Shown here: piece by piece, positions 1 to 6,808 of the stretch | Layout of the letters: each line of letters starts with the position of its first letter | Position numbering within the stretch: the stretch's first letter is position 1 | Origin: DATAAZ01 sp036259875 | GTDB lineage: Bacteria; Actinomycetota; Thermoleophilia; Gaiellales; Gaiellaceae | Assembly: GCA_036259875.1 (NCBI GenBank) | Contig: DATAAZ010000016.1 | Span: forward strand, 1-24,593 | Direction of reading: 5' to 3' | DNA length: 24,593 nt | Notes under the pieces: generated by a model | Seen by the model: the letters and a program-made list of their open reading frames with translations, nothing else | What the model was told of the DNA's origin: nothing | The model's database searches: none | Program-made: the position numbers and the translations under genes

Positions 1-9
1 GGAGCATCG

Positions 10-786
10 TTGGGACAGGTCATCGCGCTGGCCAACCAGAAGGGCGGCGTGGCGAAAACCACGACGACGCTCAACCTCGCCGTCGCGCTCAAGGAGCTCG
101 GCCACGAGGTGCTCGTCGTCGACCTCGACCCGCAGGGCAACCTGACGATGAGCCAGGGAATGAGCCCCGACCACGTGGAGCGCTCGATGTTCGACGTCCT
201 CGTGCACGGGCTCTCGATCGAAGAAGTGATCCACCACGCCGAGGTCGACATCGCGGTCTCGTCGATCGACCTCGCGGGAGCCGAGCTCGCCCTCTCGAGC
301 ATGATCGGGCGCGAGCGGGCGCTCCAGAAGGCGCTGCTCCCGGTTCGCGGCCGCTACGACTACATCCTGATCGACACCCCGCCGTCGCTCGGGCTGCTCA
401 CGATCAACGCCTTGACAGCCGCCGACAGCGTCATCGTTCCGGTTCAGTGTGAGTACCTCTCCCTCCGCGGTCTCGTCCAGCTCGAAGGCACGCTGTCGAT
501 GATTCGTGAGAACCTGAACCCGACCGTCGAGATCCGCGGCATCCTCCCGACGATGTTCGACTCCCGGACGGTGCACAGCCGCGAGGCGATCGAGATGCTC
601 CGCGAGAACTTCGGCGACCTCGTCTTCGACACGCGGATCAAGAAGACCGTTCGCTACGCCGAGGCGCCCGTTCAGGGCTCCTCCGTCCTGAAGTACGACC
701 CGAGCGGCCCGGCCGCAGACGCGTACCGGCAGCTCGCGAAGGAGGTGCTCAATGGCGCGACACCGCGCGCGCGCGAGCATGCGTGA
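10..786 (+). CDS. parA: ParA/Soj-family partitioning ATPase
   Basis: 258-aa P-loop ATPase of the ParA/MinD group, which dimerise on ATP and bind DNA or membrane to position chromosomes or division machinery. A deviant Walker A motif KGGVAKTT lies at residues 11-18 with the signature Lys11; the second motif DLDPQG is at 38-43 and Walker B (ILIDTPP) is near 119-125. The length is normal for a short chromosomal Soj-type protein without an N-terminal HTH. The start is TTG at 10, preceded by GGAG at bases 1-4 with 5-nt spacing; because the window begins there, the upstream context is unseen. No ParB follows. Instead the frame runs 35 bases into ftsZ, so the two are probably cotranscribed and coupled. 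Its role could be chromosome segregation or, as the neighbour suggests, placing an FtsZ ring. The family is certain; the precise role is not. Confidence 0.93.
   Translation: MGQVIALANQKGGVAKTTTTLNLAVALKELGHEVLVVDLDPQGNLTMSQGMSPDHVERSMFDVLVHGLSIEEVIHHAEVDIAVSSIDLAGAELALSSMIGRERALQKALLPVRGRYDYILIDTPPSLGLLTINALTAADSVIVPVQCEYLSLRGLVQLEGTLSMIRENLNPTVEIRGILPTMFDSRTVHSREAIEMLRENFGDLVFDTRIKKTVRYAEAPVQGSSVLKYDPSGPAADAYRQLAKEVLNGATPRAREHA
741..745 (+). promoter_or_regulatory. Shine-Dalgarno site of ftsZ inside parA
   Basis: A perfect GGAGG lies 6 nt before the ATG at 752, inside the parA coding region. It decides the ftsZ start in favour of 752 over the later in-frame ATG at 779, and so makes the unusual N-terminal extension of FtsZ part of the predicted protein. 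Confidence 0.8.
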
Positions 787-2062
787 GGGCCCGCTGGCCG
801 AGCTCTTTCGCGCGACCGAGGCGGCTCAGCGCCAGGCCGAGAGGGAGCGGCGCGCCGACGCCACGGTGGACGAGCCGACGGTCGAGCACGTCGGTCCCGA
901 TCCCGAGGCGGCGGCGGCCCCGCGCGCCGTGGCGGCCCCCCTCCGCAGCGACCGCCCAGCCGACGCACGCTCCGCGCCCGGACGGACCGAGACCGCGCCA
1001 GGCGTCCACCGGGTGCCGCGCTCCGAGTCGGCCGCTTACCTCGCCGTCATCCGCGTGGTTGGCGTCGGTGGCGGCGGCCTGAACGCCGTCAACCGCATGA
1101 TCGAAGCCGGCATCTCGCAGGTGGAGTTCATCGCGGTCAACACCGACATCCAGCAGCTTCGCGGCTGCGAGGCACCGATCAAGCTCCACATCGGCCGCGA
1201 GCTGACGCAGGGCCTCGGGTCAGGGGCCGACCCCGAGATCGGCCGCCGGGCCGCCGAGGACGCGTACGACCAGGTGAAGCACGTGCTGCGCGGGTCCGAC
1301 ATGGTCTTCATTACCGCCGGCGAGGGCGGCGGAACCGGCTCCGGGGCCGCACCCGTGATCGCGCGAATCGCGCGTGAGCTCGGCGCGCTCACGGTCGGGA
1401 TCGTGACGACGCCGTTCCGCTTCGAGGGAACGCGGCGCCGCAGGCAGGCCGAGGACGGGGTCGAGGCGCTGCGGCGCGTCTGCGACACGGTGATCGTGAT
1501 CCCGAACGATCGACTCCTCGAGGTGCTCGACCGCTCCACGTCGATGCTCGAGGCGTTCCGGGTGGCCGACGACGTCCTCCGTCAAGGCGTGCAGGGGATC
1601 TGCGACCTCATCACGACGCCGGGCCTCATCAATCTCGACTTCGCCGACGTCCGCACGATCATGAGCGAAGCGGGCACGGCGCTCATGGGGATCGGCTTCG
1701 CGACCGGCGAGAACCGCGGCCGCGAGGCGGCCGAGCGCGCGCTGCGCTCGCCGCTGATCGACACGGAGATCGTCGGCGCCCGTGGGATCCTGCTCTCGAT
1801 CGCGGGTGGCGAGGACCTGACGCTCCTCGAGGTGAACGAGGCCGCTGAGGTCGTCCGCGCCGCCGCGACCGAGGAGACCAACATCATCTTCGGTGCGACG
1901 ATCGACGAGCGGCTTGCCGGGCAGGTCTGGGTGACCGTCGTCGCCACGGGGATTGGGAAGCGCAGCCGCCGCGCGGACGGCCAACCGTCGCTCCACGGGC
2001 GCGAGTCCCGCCCGCCTGCCGGCGACGAGCTCGAGCCGCCCAGCTTCCTCCAGACGTCGTAG
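752..2062 (+). CDS. ftsZ: Cell division GTPase FtsZ with long N-terminal extension
   Basis: 436-aa tubulin-like GTPase that polymerises into the cytokinetic ring. The canonical core begins only around residue 96 (YLAVIRVVGVGGGGLNAV). The glycine-rich GTP loop is at 104-111, the tubulin signature GGGTGSG at 192-198, and the T7 synergy loop NLDFADV at 294-300 keeps the catalytic aspartates, so active GTPase is expected. The C-terminus ends in ELEPPSFL (426-433), recognisable as the conserved peptide that binds SepF, FtsA or similar anchors, after a linker of only about 30 residues. The first 95 residues are rich in Arg, Ala and Pro, look disordered and are absent from ordinary actinobacterial FtsZ, which starts just before NYLAVI. 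The gene overlaps parA by 35 nt and shows none of the usual dcw neighbours (ftsQ, sepF) downstream. It could be the only FtsZ or a second paralogue; the window cannot tell. Confidence 0.93.
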   Translation: MARHRARASMREGPLAELFRATEAAQRQAERERRADATVDEPTVEHVGPDPEAAAAPRAVAAPLRSDRPADARSAPGRTETAPGVHRVPRSESAAYLAVIRVVGVGGGGLNAVNRMIEAGISQVEFIAVNTDIQQLRGCEAPIKLHIGRELTQGLGSGADPEIGRRAAEDAYDQVKHVLRGSDMVFITAGEGGGTGSGAAPVIARIARELGALTVGIVTTPFRFEGTRRRRQAEDGVEALRRVCDTVIVIPNDRLLEVLDRSTSMLEAFRVADDVLRQGVQGICDLITTPGLINLDFADVRTIMSEAGTALMGIGFATGENRGREAAERALRSPLIDTEIVGARGILLSIAGGEDLTLLEVNEAAEVVRAAATEETNIIFGATIDERLAGQVWVTVVATGIGKRSRRADGQPSLHGRESRPPAGDELEPPSFLQTS

Positions 2063-2092
2063 CGGCGGGACGTTCGGCCCGCGATCGGGCGC

Positions 2093-2098
2093 TAGGCT
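2093..2098 (+). promoter_or_regulatory. Leaderless -10 element of the GGT-like gene
   Basis: TAGGCT (TANNNT) lies 6 bp before the ATG at 2105, and no Shine-Dalgarno is seen. The TAG of this hexamer is also an in-frame stop, so the gene cannot start further upstream. This placement would put the first transcribed base at or next to the start codon. Confidence 0.5.
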
Positions 2099-2104
2099 CG
2101 GCGC

Positions 2105-3670
2105 ATGAAGGGCGCGATCGCTGCCGGGCACCCGCTCACCGCCGAGGCAGGCGCGCGCGTCCTCGTCGAGGGCGGGAACGCGGTCGACGCCTGCGTCGCC
2201 GCGGCGTTCGCGTCGTGGGTGACGGAGAGCCCGCTCACCGGCCCGGGCGCCGGCGGCTTCATGCTCGTCCACCGTGCCGGCGATCGCAGCACGCGCCTCC
2301 TCGACTTCTTCGTCGCCGCCCCCGGCCGCGGCCTCCGCGACGGGGAGCGCCGCGAGATGGAGGCCGTCAACGTCGCGTTCGCGGACGGCGCGCTCCAGAC
2401 CTTCCGGATCGGCGCCGCGGCGTGCGCGGTGCCGGGCGCCGTGGCGGGGCTGGCGGAGGCGCACCGCCTGTACGGGCGCCTGCCGTGGGCCGTGCTCGGC
2501 GCGCCGGCAGCAGAGCTCGCGCGCGCCGGGGTGGAGCTCGGGCCCGCGCAGGCGTTCCTGCATCGCGTGCTCGATCCGATCCTGCGGAGCGGCGAGGAGG
2601 GCCGTCGAATCTACGGGGCCGACCGAGCCCCGGGCGTGGGCGCGCGGATCTCGATGGACGACCTTGCGGGAACGCTCGAGCTGCTCGCGGGAGGCGGGCC
2701 CGACGTCTTCTATCGCGGCGAGCTCGCACGGCGGATCAGTGCGCACGTCCTCGAGCGCGGCGGCCGCTTGACGGAGGAGGACCTGGCGACGTACCGGGTC
2801 GTCCGGCGACGGCCCGTGCGCGCCGCCTTCCGCGGGCACGTGTTCGTGTCGAACCCGCCACCGTCGTCGGGAGGCGTCCTGATCGCGCTCGCGCTACGCG
2901 CTCTCGACCGGCTCGGTCCCTCGCCTCCGCGTGGGAGCGCCGAGGGCACCGCCCGGCTCGCGGAGCTCTTTGGCGAGACGGGGCGCGCGCGCGACCGGGC
3001 GTTCTCGCGCGCGCTCGACCGGGGTGGGCTCGCAGCACGCCTTCTCGCCGAGGAAACGGTCGCAGCGCTCGCCGCCCGGGTGGCCGCGGGTGCGAGCCGC
3101 CACGTCTCGGAGCCGACCGCACTTCCGTCGACGACCCACATCAGCGTCGCGGATGCCGAGGGGAACGCGGTCTCGATGTCGGCGTCGACGGGGTCGGGAT
3201 CGGGCGTCGTCGTTCCGGGGACGGGAGTGCATCTCAACAACACGCTCGGGGAGGAGGATCTGAATCCGTACGGCGTCGAGGCCCGCCCCGGGCGCCGGCT
3301 GACGAGCATGATGGCCCCCTCCGTCGTCCTGCGCGGCGGGCGGCCTCGCCTCGTGGTCGGAAGCGCCGGCTCCGAGCGGCTGCGAGCGGCAATCCTTCAG
3401 ATCGTCTTGAACGTCGTCGACCACGGGCTGGCCGTCGGGGAGGCGATCGCGGCGCCGCGACTCCACCTCGATGGGTCGCGACTCCACCTCGAGGGCGGGT
3501 TCCCGGCCGAGACGGCCGACGAGCTCGAGACGCTGGGGTACGAGGTCGTGCGCTGGCGCGAGCTCAACCTCTACTTCGGCGGCGCAGCCTGTGTCCTCGT
3601 GGACGACGCGGGTGAGCTCTCGGCGGCCGGCGATCCCCGCCGCGGCGGCGTCGGCATCGTGGTCGAGTGA
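2105..3670 (+). CDS. Gamma-glutamyltransferase-like Ntn hydrolase
   Basis: 521-aa member of the GGT family, made as a proenzyme that cleaves itself before a catalytic Thr. The N-terminus (AAGHPLTAEAGARVLVEGGNAVDA) is typical; the SSGG segment is at 254-257. The expected autocleavage Thr is T343 in TTHISVAD, starting the small subunit, and SMMAPSVV (411-418) replaces the classic SSMSPT oxyanion region. There is no signal peptide, and an in-frame stop at 2093 excludes one, so the enzyme should be cytoplasmic, unlike periplasmic E. coli Ggt. Several residues that hold gamma-glutamyl substrates in E. coli are changed: the DFRE arginine (Arg114) is F69 in LLDFFVAAP, the Asn of LNTTFG is replaced, and NNQMDD is NNTLGE. 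Self-processing chemistry may be kept while the substrate differs; an acylase or amidase role is possible. A GNAT gene follows 7 nt later. Confidence 0.85.
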   Translation: MKGAIAAGHPLTAEAGARVLVEGGNAVDACVAAAFASWVTESPLTGPGAGGFMLVHRAGDRSTRLLDFFVAAPGRGLRDGERREMEAVNVAFADGALQTFRIGAAACAVPGAVAGLAEAHRLYGRLPWAVLGAPAAELARAGVELGPAQAFLHRVLDPILRSGEEGRRIYGADRAPGVGARISMDDLAGTLELLAGGGPDVFYRGELARRISAHVLERGGRLTEEDLATYRVVRRRPVRAAFRGHVFVSNPPPSSGGVLIALALRALDRLGPSPPRGSAEGTARLAELFGETGRARDRAFSRALDRGGLAARLLAEETVAALAARVAAGASRHVSEPTALPSTTHISVADAEGNAVSMSASTGSGSGVVVPGTGVHLNNTLGEEDLNPYGVEARPGRRLTSMMAPSVVLRGGRPRLVVGSAGSERLRAAILQIVLNVVDHGLAVGEAIAAPRLHLDGSRLHLEGGFPAETADELETLGYEVVRWRELNLYFGGAACVLVDDAGELSAAGDPRRGGVGIVVE

Positions 3671-3677
3671 GCGCCCG

Positions 3678-4178
3678 GTGAGCGTCCGCATCCGCCGTGC
3701 CGAGCCCGCCGACGCCGCCGCGCTCGTGGAGCTCGCCCGGGCGGTCGGCGGCGAGCCGGAAGGATGGCTCGTCACGAACGGCGACTGGCGCACCGCGACC
3801 GACGAGCGGCGCTACGTCCGAGCGACTCGCCGCTCGCCGGACGCGGCCGTTTTCGTCGCCGAGTCGTCCGAGGGAATCGTGGGACGGCTCTCGATCGCCC
3901 GCGATCCGCACCCCGCGAGCCGGCACGTCGCGGACCTCGGCGTGATGGTCGCACGGGACTTCCGCCGCCGGGGCGCCGGGCGCGCGCTCATGGAAGCCGC
4001 CGAGGCGTGGGCGCGGCGCGTCGGGATCCGGAAGCTCGAGCTCCACGTTTTTCCGCACAACGAGGCGGCGATCGCCCTCTACACGCGCCTCGGCTATGCC
4101 CAGGAGGGGCTGCGGCGCCGCCACTATCGCCGCGCCGGCAAGTACCTCGACGCCGTCCTCATGGCGAAGGAGCTCTAG
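3678..4178 (+). CDS. GNAT-family N-acetyltransferase
   Basis: 166-aa acetyltransferase. The start chosen is GTG at 3678, giving VSVRIRRAEPADAAAL, the usual beginning of a GNAT fold with beta-1 followed by alpha-1. Motif A, which binds the acetyl-CoA pyrophosphate, is RRRGAG at 96-101, followed by an amphipathic helix and the NEAAIALYTRLGY motif B typical of RimI/PhnO-type enzymes. The acceptor (protein N-terminus, amine or antibiotic) cannot be predicted. It starts 7 nt after the GGT-like gene and has no Shine-Dalgarno of its own, so cotranscription and coupling with that gene are likely. Confidence 0.88.
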   Translation: MSVRIRRAEPADAAALVELARAVGGEPEGWLVTNGDWRTATDERRYVRATRRSPDAAVFVAESSEGIVGRLSIARDPHPASRHVADLGVMVARDFRRRGAGRALMEAAEAWARRVGIRKLELHVFPHNEAAIALYTRLGYAQEGLRRRHYRRAGKYLDAVLMAKEL

Positions 4179-4437
4179 TGCCCATCAGGCGAACACGCCG
4201 GTCTCTCGCCCGCGATCACGCGGCGCCGGCACGCACCCTCGTCCTTGTCGAGGCGCCCGGCCTCCTCGCGAACCCGCTGCCTCCGCCGAACGAGAACGCC
4301 GTCGCGGACGTCGCCCACGAGCCGCGCCGCGCCGTCGCCGACGACTCGGCCAACCGCTGCTCCGCGTGCCGGGGGACGGTGCGGGCGAGCGCCTCGTCGA
4401 GGTCGTTCTGGACGGCCGTCTGATCCGCGCCGAATGA
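4178..4437 (+). other. Doubtful small reading frames, possibly a frameshifted gene
   Basis: The 255 bases between the GNAT gene and the next supported gene have coding-like composition but no single convincing frame. A frame opening with GTG at 4178, overlapping the GNAT stop by one base, gives 81 residues and ends at 4423; its middle (LVLVEAPGLLANPLPP) looks protein-like, its end does not. Another frame ends in VPGDGAGERLVEVVLDGRL and stops at 4437, overlapping the next ATG as ATGA. A single frame change around 4350-4370 would join the two plausible halves into one protein of about 85 residues. No family is recognised. It may equally be non-coding spacer. Confidence 0.25.
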
Positions 4438-4808
4438 CGGAGTCGCGCGATCCGTTCGAGCCCGGGCGCGGGACTGCCGTCACCGAGGAGACGTGGCTCG
4501 AAGAGGAGGAGGCGCTCTGGACGGACGAGGGGTCGGGCGGCCACGCCGGCTGGTTCTGCGTCTCGACGGACCCGTTCCCGTGCCCGGCCGCGGGCTGCTC
4601 GTTCGTCGCCGAGTTCATGACGGCGGCGCATCTCATCCTCGTGTGGGAAGAGCGCGACGATCCGAATCTCCTCCGGCACGCGAACCGCGCGAAGGAGGTC
4701 GGACGAAACCCGCGCATCGTGGAGTACCGGCCCGAGTTCGGGCCGAGCGCGTCGTACTACGCGTGGGAGGCGGCCGGCCGGCCGGTTCACGGCATCAAGC
4801 GCGTGTAG
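4434..4808 (+). CDS. Small Cys/His hypothetical protein
   Basis: 124-aa soluble protein that I cannot assign to a named family. The ATG at 4434 is chosen because the residues encoded upstream in this frame are a low-complexity Arg/Pro/Ser string typical of non-coding frames. The acidic N-terminus (TEETWLEEEEALW) leads to C42, then C50-x4-C55 (CPAAGC), and H66 in MTAAHLILVWEERDD, with H82 further on. This spacing resembles a C2H2- or C2HC-type zinc-binding knuckle, so metal binding is an inference. The C-terminal part holds YRPEFGPSASYYAWEAAGRPVH, Tyr-rich and probably structured. No membrane segment or signal is present. The gene ends 56 nt before a convergent gene. Confidence 0.7.
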   Translation: MTESRDPFEPGRGTAVTEETWLEEEEALWTDEGSGGHAGWFCVSTDPFPCPAAGCSFVAEFMTAAHLILVWEERDDPNLLRHANRAKEVGRNPRIVEYRPEFGPSASYYAWEAAGRPVHGIKRV

Positions 4809-4810
4809 GC

Positions 4811-4844
4811 GGTCATGACCGGTCCGGACGGCCGGCGTATCCGG
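4811..4844. terminator. Inverted repeats between convergent genes
   Basis: The 56-bp spacer between two convergent genes holds a perfect 10-bp palindrome GGTCATGACC (4811-4820), then CCGGA (4824-4828) paired with TCCGG (4840-4844). No T-run follows on either strand, so termination here is only a weak suggestion. Confidence 0.25.
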
Positions 4845-4864
4845 CGGGCGGAGGTTACCCGCGC

Positions 4865-5473
4865 CTACAGGGCCTCGACGCGGCCGTTCGTCGACGCGCG
4901 GTTCCGGATCTCGCGGTCGCGCGCGACCGCCTCGGCGGCCTTCTCGAGGAGGCCCGCGAGCCGGACGACCCGCTCGCGCTCGGAGCGCAGCTCGAGCAGC
5001 GCCTGCTTGACCTCGGTGCCGAGGTCGATCCGCGCCGCGATCTGGAACGCGAGCGGGGCGTCTCGCTCGAGCTCGGCGAGCTCCGCGTCGGCTGCCTCGA
5101 CGACCCGCTCGTACGCGGCGAGGCAGCGGTCGCGCTCCTCGTCGGTCGGCTCGTCTCCTTCGTCCTCGATCGCGTCGACCGCTCCGGTCGCGAACGAGCG
5201 GCCTTCGGTCAGCTCGAGGAGGCGGAAGCGCTCGCCGCCCTCGACCACGATGTTCAGCCGGCCGTCCGGGAAACGCTCGAGCACCTCCACGACGGAAGCG
5301 CGCGTGCCGACCTCGCGCATGCCGTCGTCGTCCGCGAAGACGAGGCCGAAGTCGGCGCCCTCGGAGAGGCATTCCGCGATCAGCTCCTTGTAGCGAGGCT
5401 CGAAAATGTGGAGCGGTGCCTGCTCGCCCGGCACGAGCACGAGCGGAAGCGGGAACAGGCCGATCTTGTCCAC
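4865..5473 (-). CDS. Stand-alone LON substrate-binding-domain protein
   Basis: 202-aa protein matching only the N-terminal substrate-recognition domain of Lon protease: it opens with IGLFPLPLVLVPGEQAPLHIFEPRYKEL, the hallmark of the LON (PUA-like) fold, and continues with GTRASVVEVLERFPDGRLNIVVEGGERFRL. The C-terminal half (about 120-190) is highly charged and helical. There is no AAA+ ATPase and no Ser-Lys protease domain, so it is not Lon; it resembles the YcaO-neighbour/cereblon-like single LON domain proteins of actinobacteria, whose role is not established. The start is GTG at 5473, preceded by TAGACT and 7 bp rather than a Shine-Dalgarno, indicating a leaderless message. It is divergent from the hisC-type operon across 216 bp. 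Confidence 0.85.
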   Translation of the reverse strand: MDKIGLFPLPLVLVPGEQAPLHIFEPRYKELIAECLSEGADFGLVFADDDGMREVGTRASVVEVLERFPDGRLNIVVEGGERFRLLELTEGRSFATGAVDAIEDEGDEPTDEERDRCLAAYERVVEAADAELAELERDAPLAFQIAARIDLGTEVKQALLELRSERERVVRLAGLLEKAAEAVARDREIRNRASTNGRVEAL

Positions 5474-5480
5474 GGCGGGC

Positions 5481-5486
5481 AGTCTA
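5481..5486 (-). promoter_or_regulatory. Leaderless -10 element of the LON-domain gene
   Basis: On the minus strand TAGACT is followed by GCCCGCC and the GTG start, a 7-bp spacing. The same layout with near-identical sequence (TAGAGT-TCCCGCC-GTG) occurs before the DapA-family gene. Confidence 0.55.
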
Positions 5487-5675
5487 GGGGCGGGCCGTGT
5501 CGGGCCCGACGCGGGTCGACGATCCGCCCGCGGCAGCGGGACATCACGTCACACACGCGCGCGTCGCCGGGAGCTACGCTCGAACGCGAGGGGGCAAGCA
5601 CAGGGGACCCCGGGGGAGAGCTTGACGCGAGGCGGGAGCCCGCCGCGGCGCTCGAGTTCGCGGAGGTCGAGCGTC
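5487..5675. other. Divergent intergenic region with GC-rich hairpins
   Basis: This spacer separates the LON-domain gene from the hisC-type operon. It contains CGGGCC/GGCCCG and GGCGGG/CCCGCC short inverted repeats, and a CAAGC...GCTTG pair around 5595-5625 enclosing a G/C run. TACGCT at 5573-5578 could be a second, more distant -10 for the downstream operon. I recognise no riboswitch consensus and no coding frame. Confidence 0.35.
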
Positions 5676-5681
5676 TAAGCT
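5676..5681 (+). promoter_or_regulatory. Probable -10 element of the hisC-type operon
   Basis: TAAGCT lies 8 bp before the ATG at 5690. The gap matches leaderless or near-leaderless initiation; no Shine-Dalgarno is visible between it and the ATG. Confidence 0.42.
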
Positions 5682-5689
5682 CCGCCGCG

Positions 5690-6808
5690 ATGGGCGAGCC
5701 CGATTTCTTTCGGCCCGCGATCGCCGGGCTCGTGCCGTACGAGCCCGGGAAGCCGGCCGAGGAGGTGCAGCGCGAGCTCGGGCTCGAGCGCGTCGTCAAG
5801 CTCGCGTCCAACGAGGGCCAGTTCGGGCCGTTCCCGGCAGCGCGCGAGGCGATGGAGCGCGCGATCGCCGACTGCAACCGCTACCCGGACGGAAGCGCCT
5901 ACCGGCTCACGACGGCGCTGGCCGAGAAGCACGGCGTCGATCCCGAAAACGTCGCGCCCGCGGCCGGCGCCGACGCCGTCGTCATGTACCTCTCGCTTGC
6001 GGCCCTCGACCCGGGGGACGAGATCGTGTGCGGCTGGCCGTCGTTCCCGAGCTACGTGCTCGACGCGCTGAAGCTAGGCGCGACGCCCGTCCGCGTTCCG
6101 CTCACCGACGACCGCTACGACCTCGAGGCGCTTCTCGCGGCGATCACGCCGCGTACGAAGCTCGCCTTCGTCGCGAACCCGAACAACCCGACCGCGACGA
6201 TGGTCGGCCGTGCCGCTCTCGACGCATACTTCGACCGCGTCCCCGACCACGTGCTCACGGTCCTCGACGAGGCCTACTTCGAGTACGTAGACGACCCCGA
6301 CTACCCGGACGGGATCGAGGAGTACCTGAAGCGTGAGGGGCAGCGGGTCCTCGTCCTCCGGACGTTTTCGAAGATCTACGGGCTGGCGGCCCTCCGCGTC
6401 GGGTACGGAGTCGCGCCGGTCGACGTCGTGCAGGCGATCAACAAGGTCCGAAACGCCTTCGAGGTCAACCAACTCGCCCAAGAGGCCGCCCTTGCCAGCC
6501 TCGGCGACTCGGACGAGCTCGCGCGCCGCCGCGCGCTCACGGCTCAGGGCCGCGCCCAGCTCCTCGCGATCTGCGCCGAGCTCCCCGTCCGCGTCGCCGC
6601 CCCGCCGGTCGCGAACTTCCTGTTCGTCGAGGTGGGCGAGGACGCGACGGCGCTCTTCGACGCACTCCTGCGGGAGGGCGTCATCGTGCGGCCGCTCGCG
6701 CCGTTCGGCGCGCCGGGCGCGATCCGCGTCACGATCGGGACGCCTGAGGAAAACGAGATCTTCGGACAGGCGTTCGCGCGAACCCTCACGGCCGCGCCCG
6801 GCCCGTGA
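5690..6808 (+). CDS. hisC: Histidinol-phosphate/aromatic aminotransferase
   Basis: 372-aa fold-type I PLP enzyme of the HisC branch, which transaminates histidinol phosphate or, in many actinobacteria, phenylalanine and other aromatic amino acids. Seen: the N-terminal substrate motif LASNEGQFGPFP (38-49, a variant of the usual ASNENPLGPSP), the cofactor-binding VANPNNPT (161-168), VLDEAYFEY (191-199), and the Schiff-base Lys228 in RTFSKIYGLAALRVGYG. The start is the ATG at 5690; upstream codons in this frame are not protein-like. The stop overlaps the GTG of the MFS gene (GTGA at 6805-6808), so it heads a four-gene operon. No other his genes are present, so aromatic aminotransferase activity is as likely as a role in histidine synthesis. 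Confidence 0.88.
   Translation: MGEPDFFRPAIAGLVPYEPGKPAEEVQRELGLERVVKLASNEGQFGPFPAAREAMERAIADCNRYPDGSAYRLTTALAEKHGVDPENVAPAAGADAVVMYLSLAALDPGDEIVCGWPSFPSYVLDALKLGATPVRVPLTDDRYDLEALLAAITPRTKLAFVANPNNPTATMVGRAALDAYFDRVPDHVLTVLDEAYFEYVDDPDYPDGIEEYLKREGQRVLVLRTFSKIYGLAALRVGYGVAPVDVVQAINKVRNAFEVNQLAQEAALASLGDSDELARRRALTAQGRAQLLAICAELPVRVAAPPVANFLFVEVGEDATALFDALLREGVIVRPLAPFGAPGAIRVTIGTPEENEIFGQAFARTLTAAPGP

Noticed and set aside
2215..3615. Long alternative Arg/Pro/Ala-rich open frames across the GGT-like gene and many other genes.
   Set aside because: Stop codons are rare in every frame of such GC-rich DNA; these products have low-complexity composition and no motifs.
4865..5473. Annotation as Lon protease.
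   Set aside because: Only the N-terminal LON domain is present; there is no Walker motif and no Ser-Lys catalytic dyad, and the frame ends at 202 aa.
4493..5689. Very long open frame upstream of the hisC-type gene in the same frame, suggesting a fusion protein.
   Set aside because: It is the antisense shadow of the LON-domain gene and spacer; the aminotransferase fold starts at the ATG at 5690, 8 bp after a -10 element.
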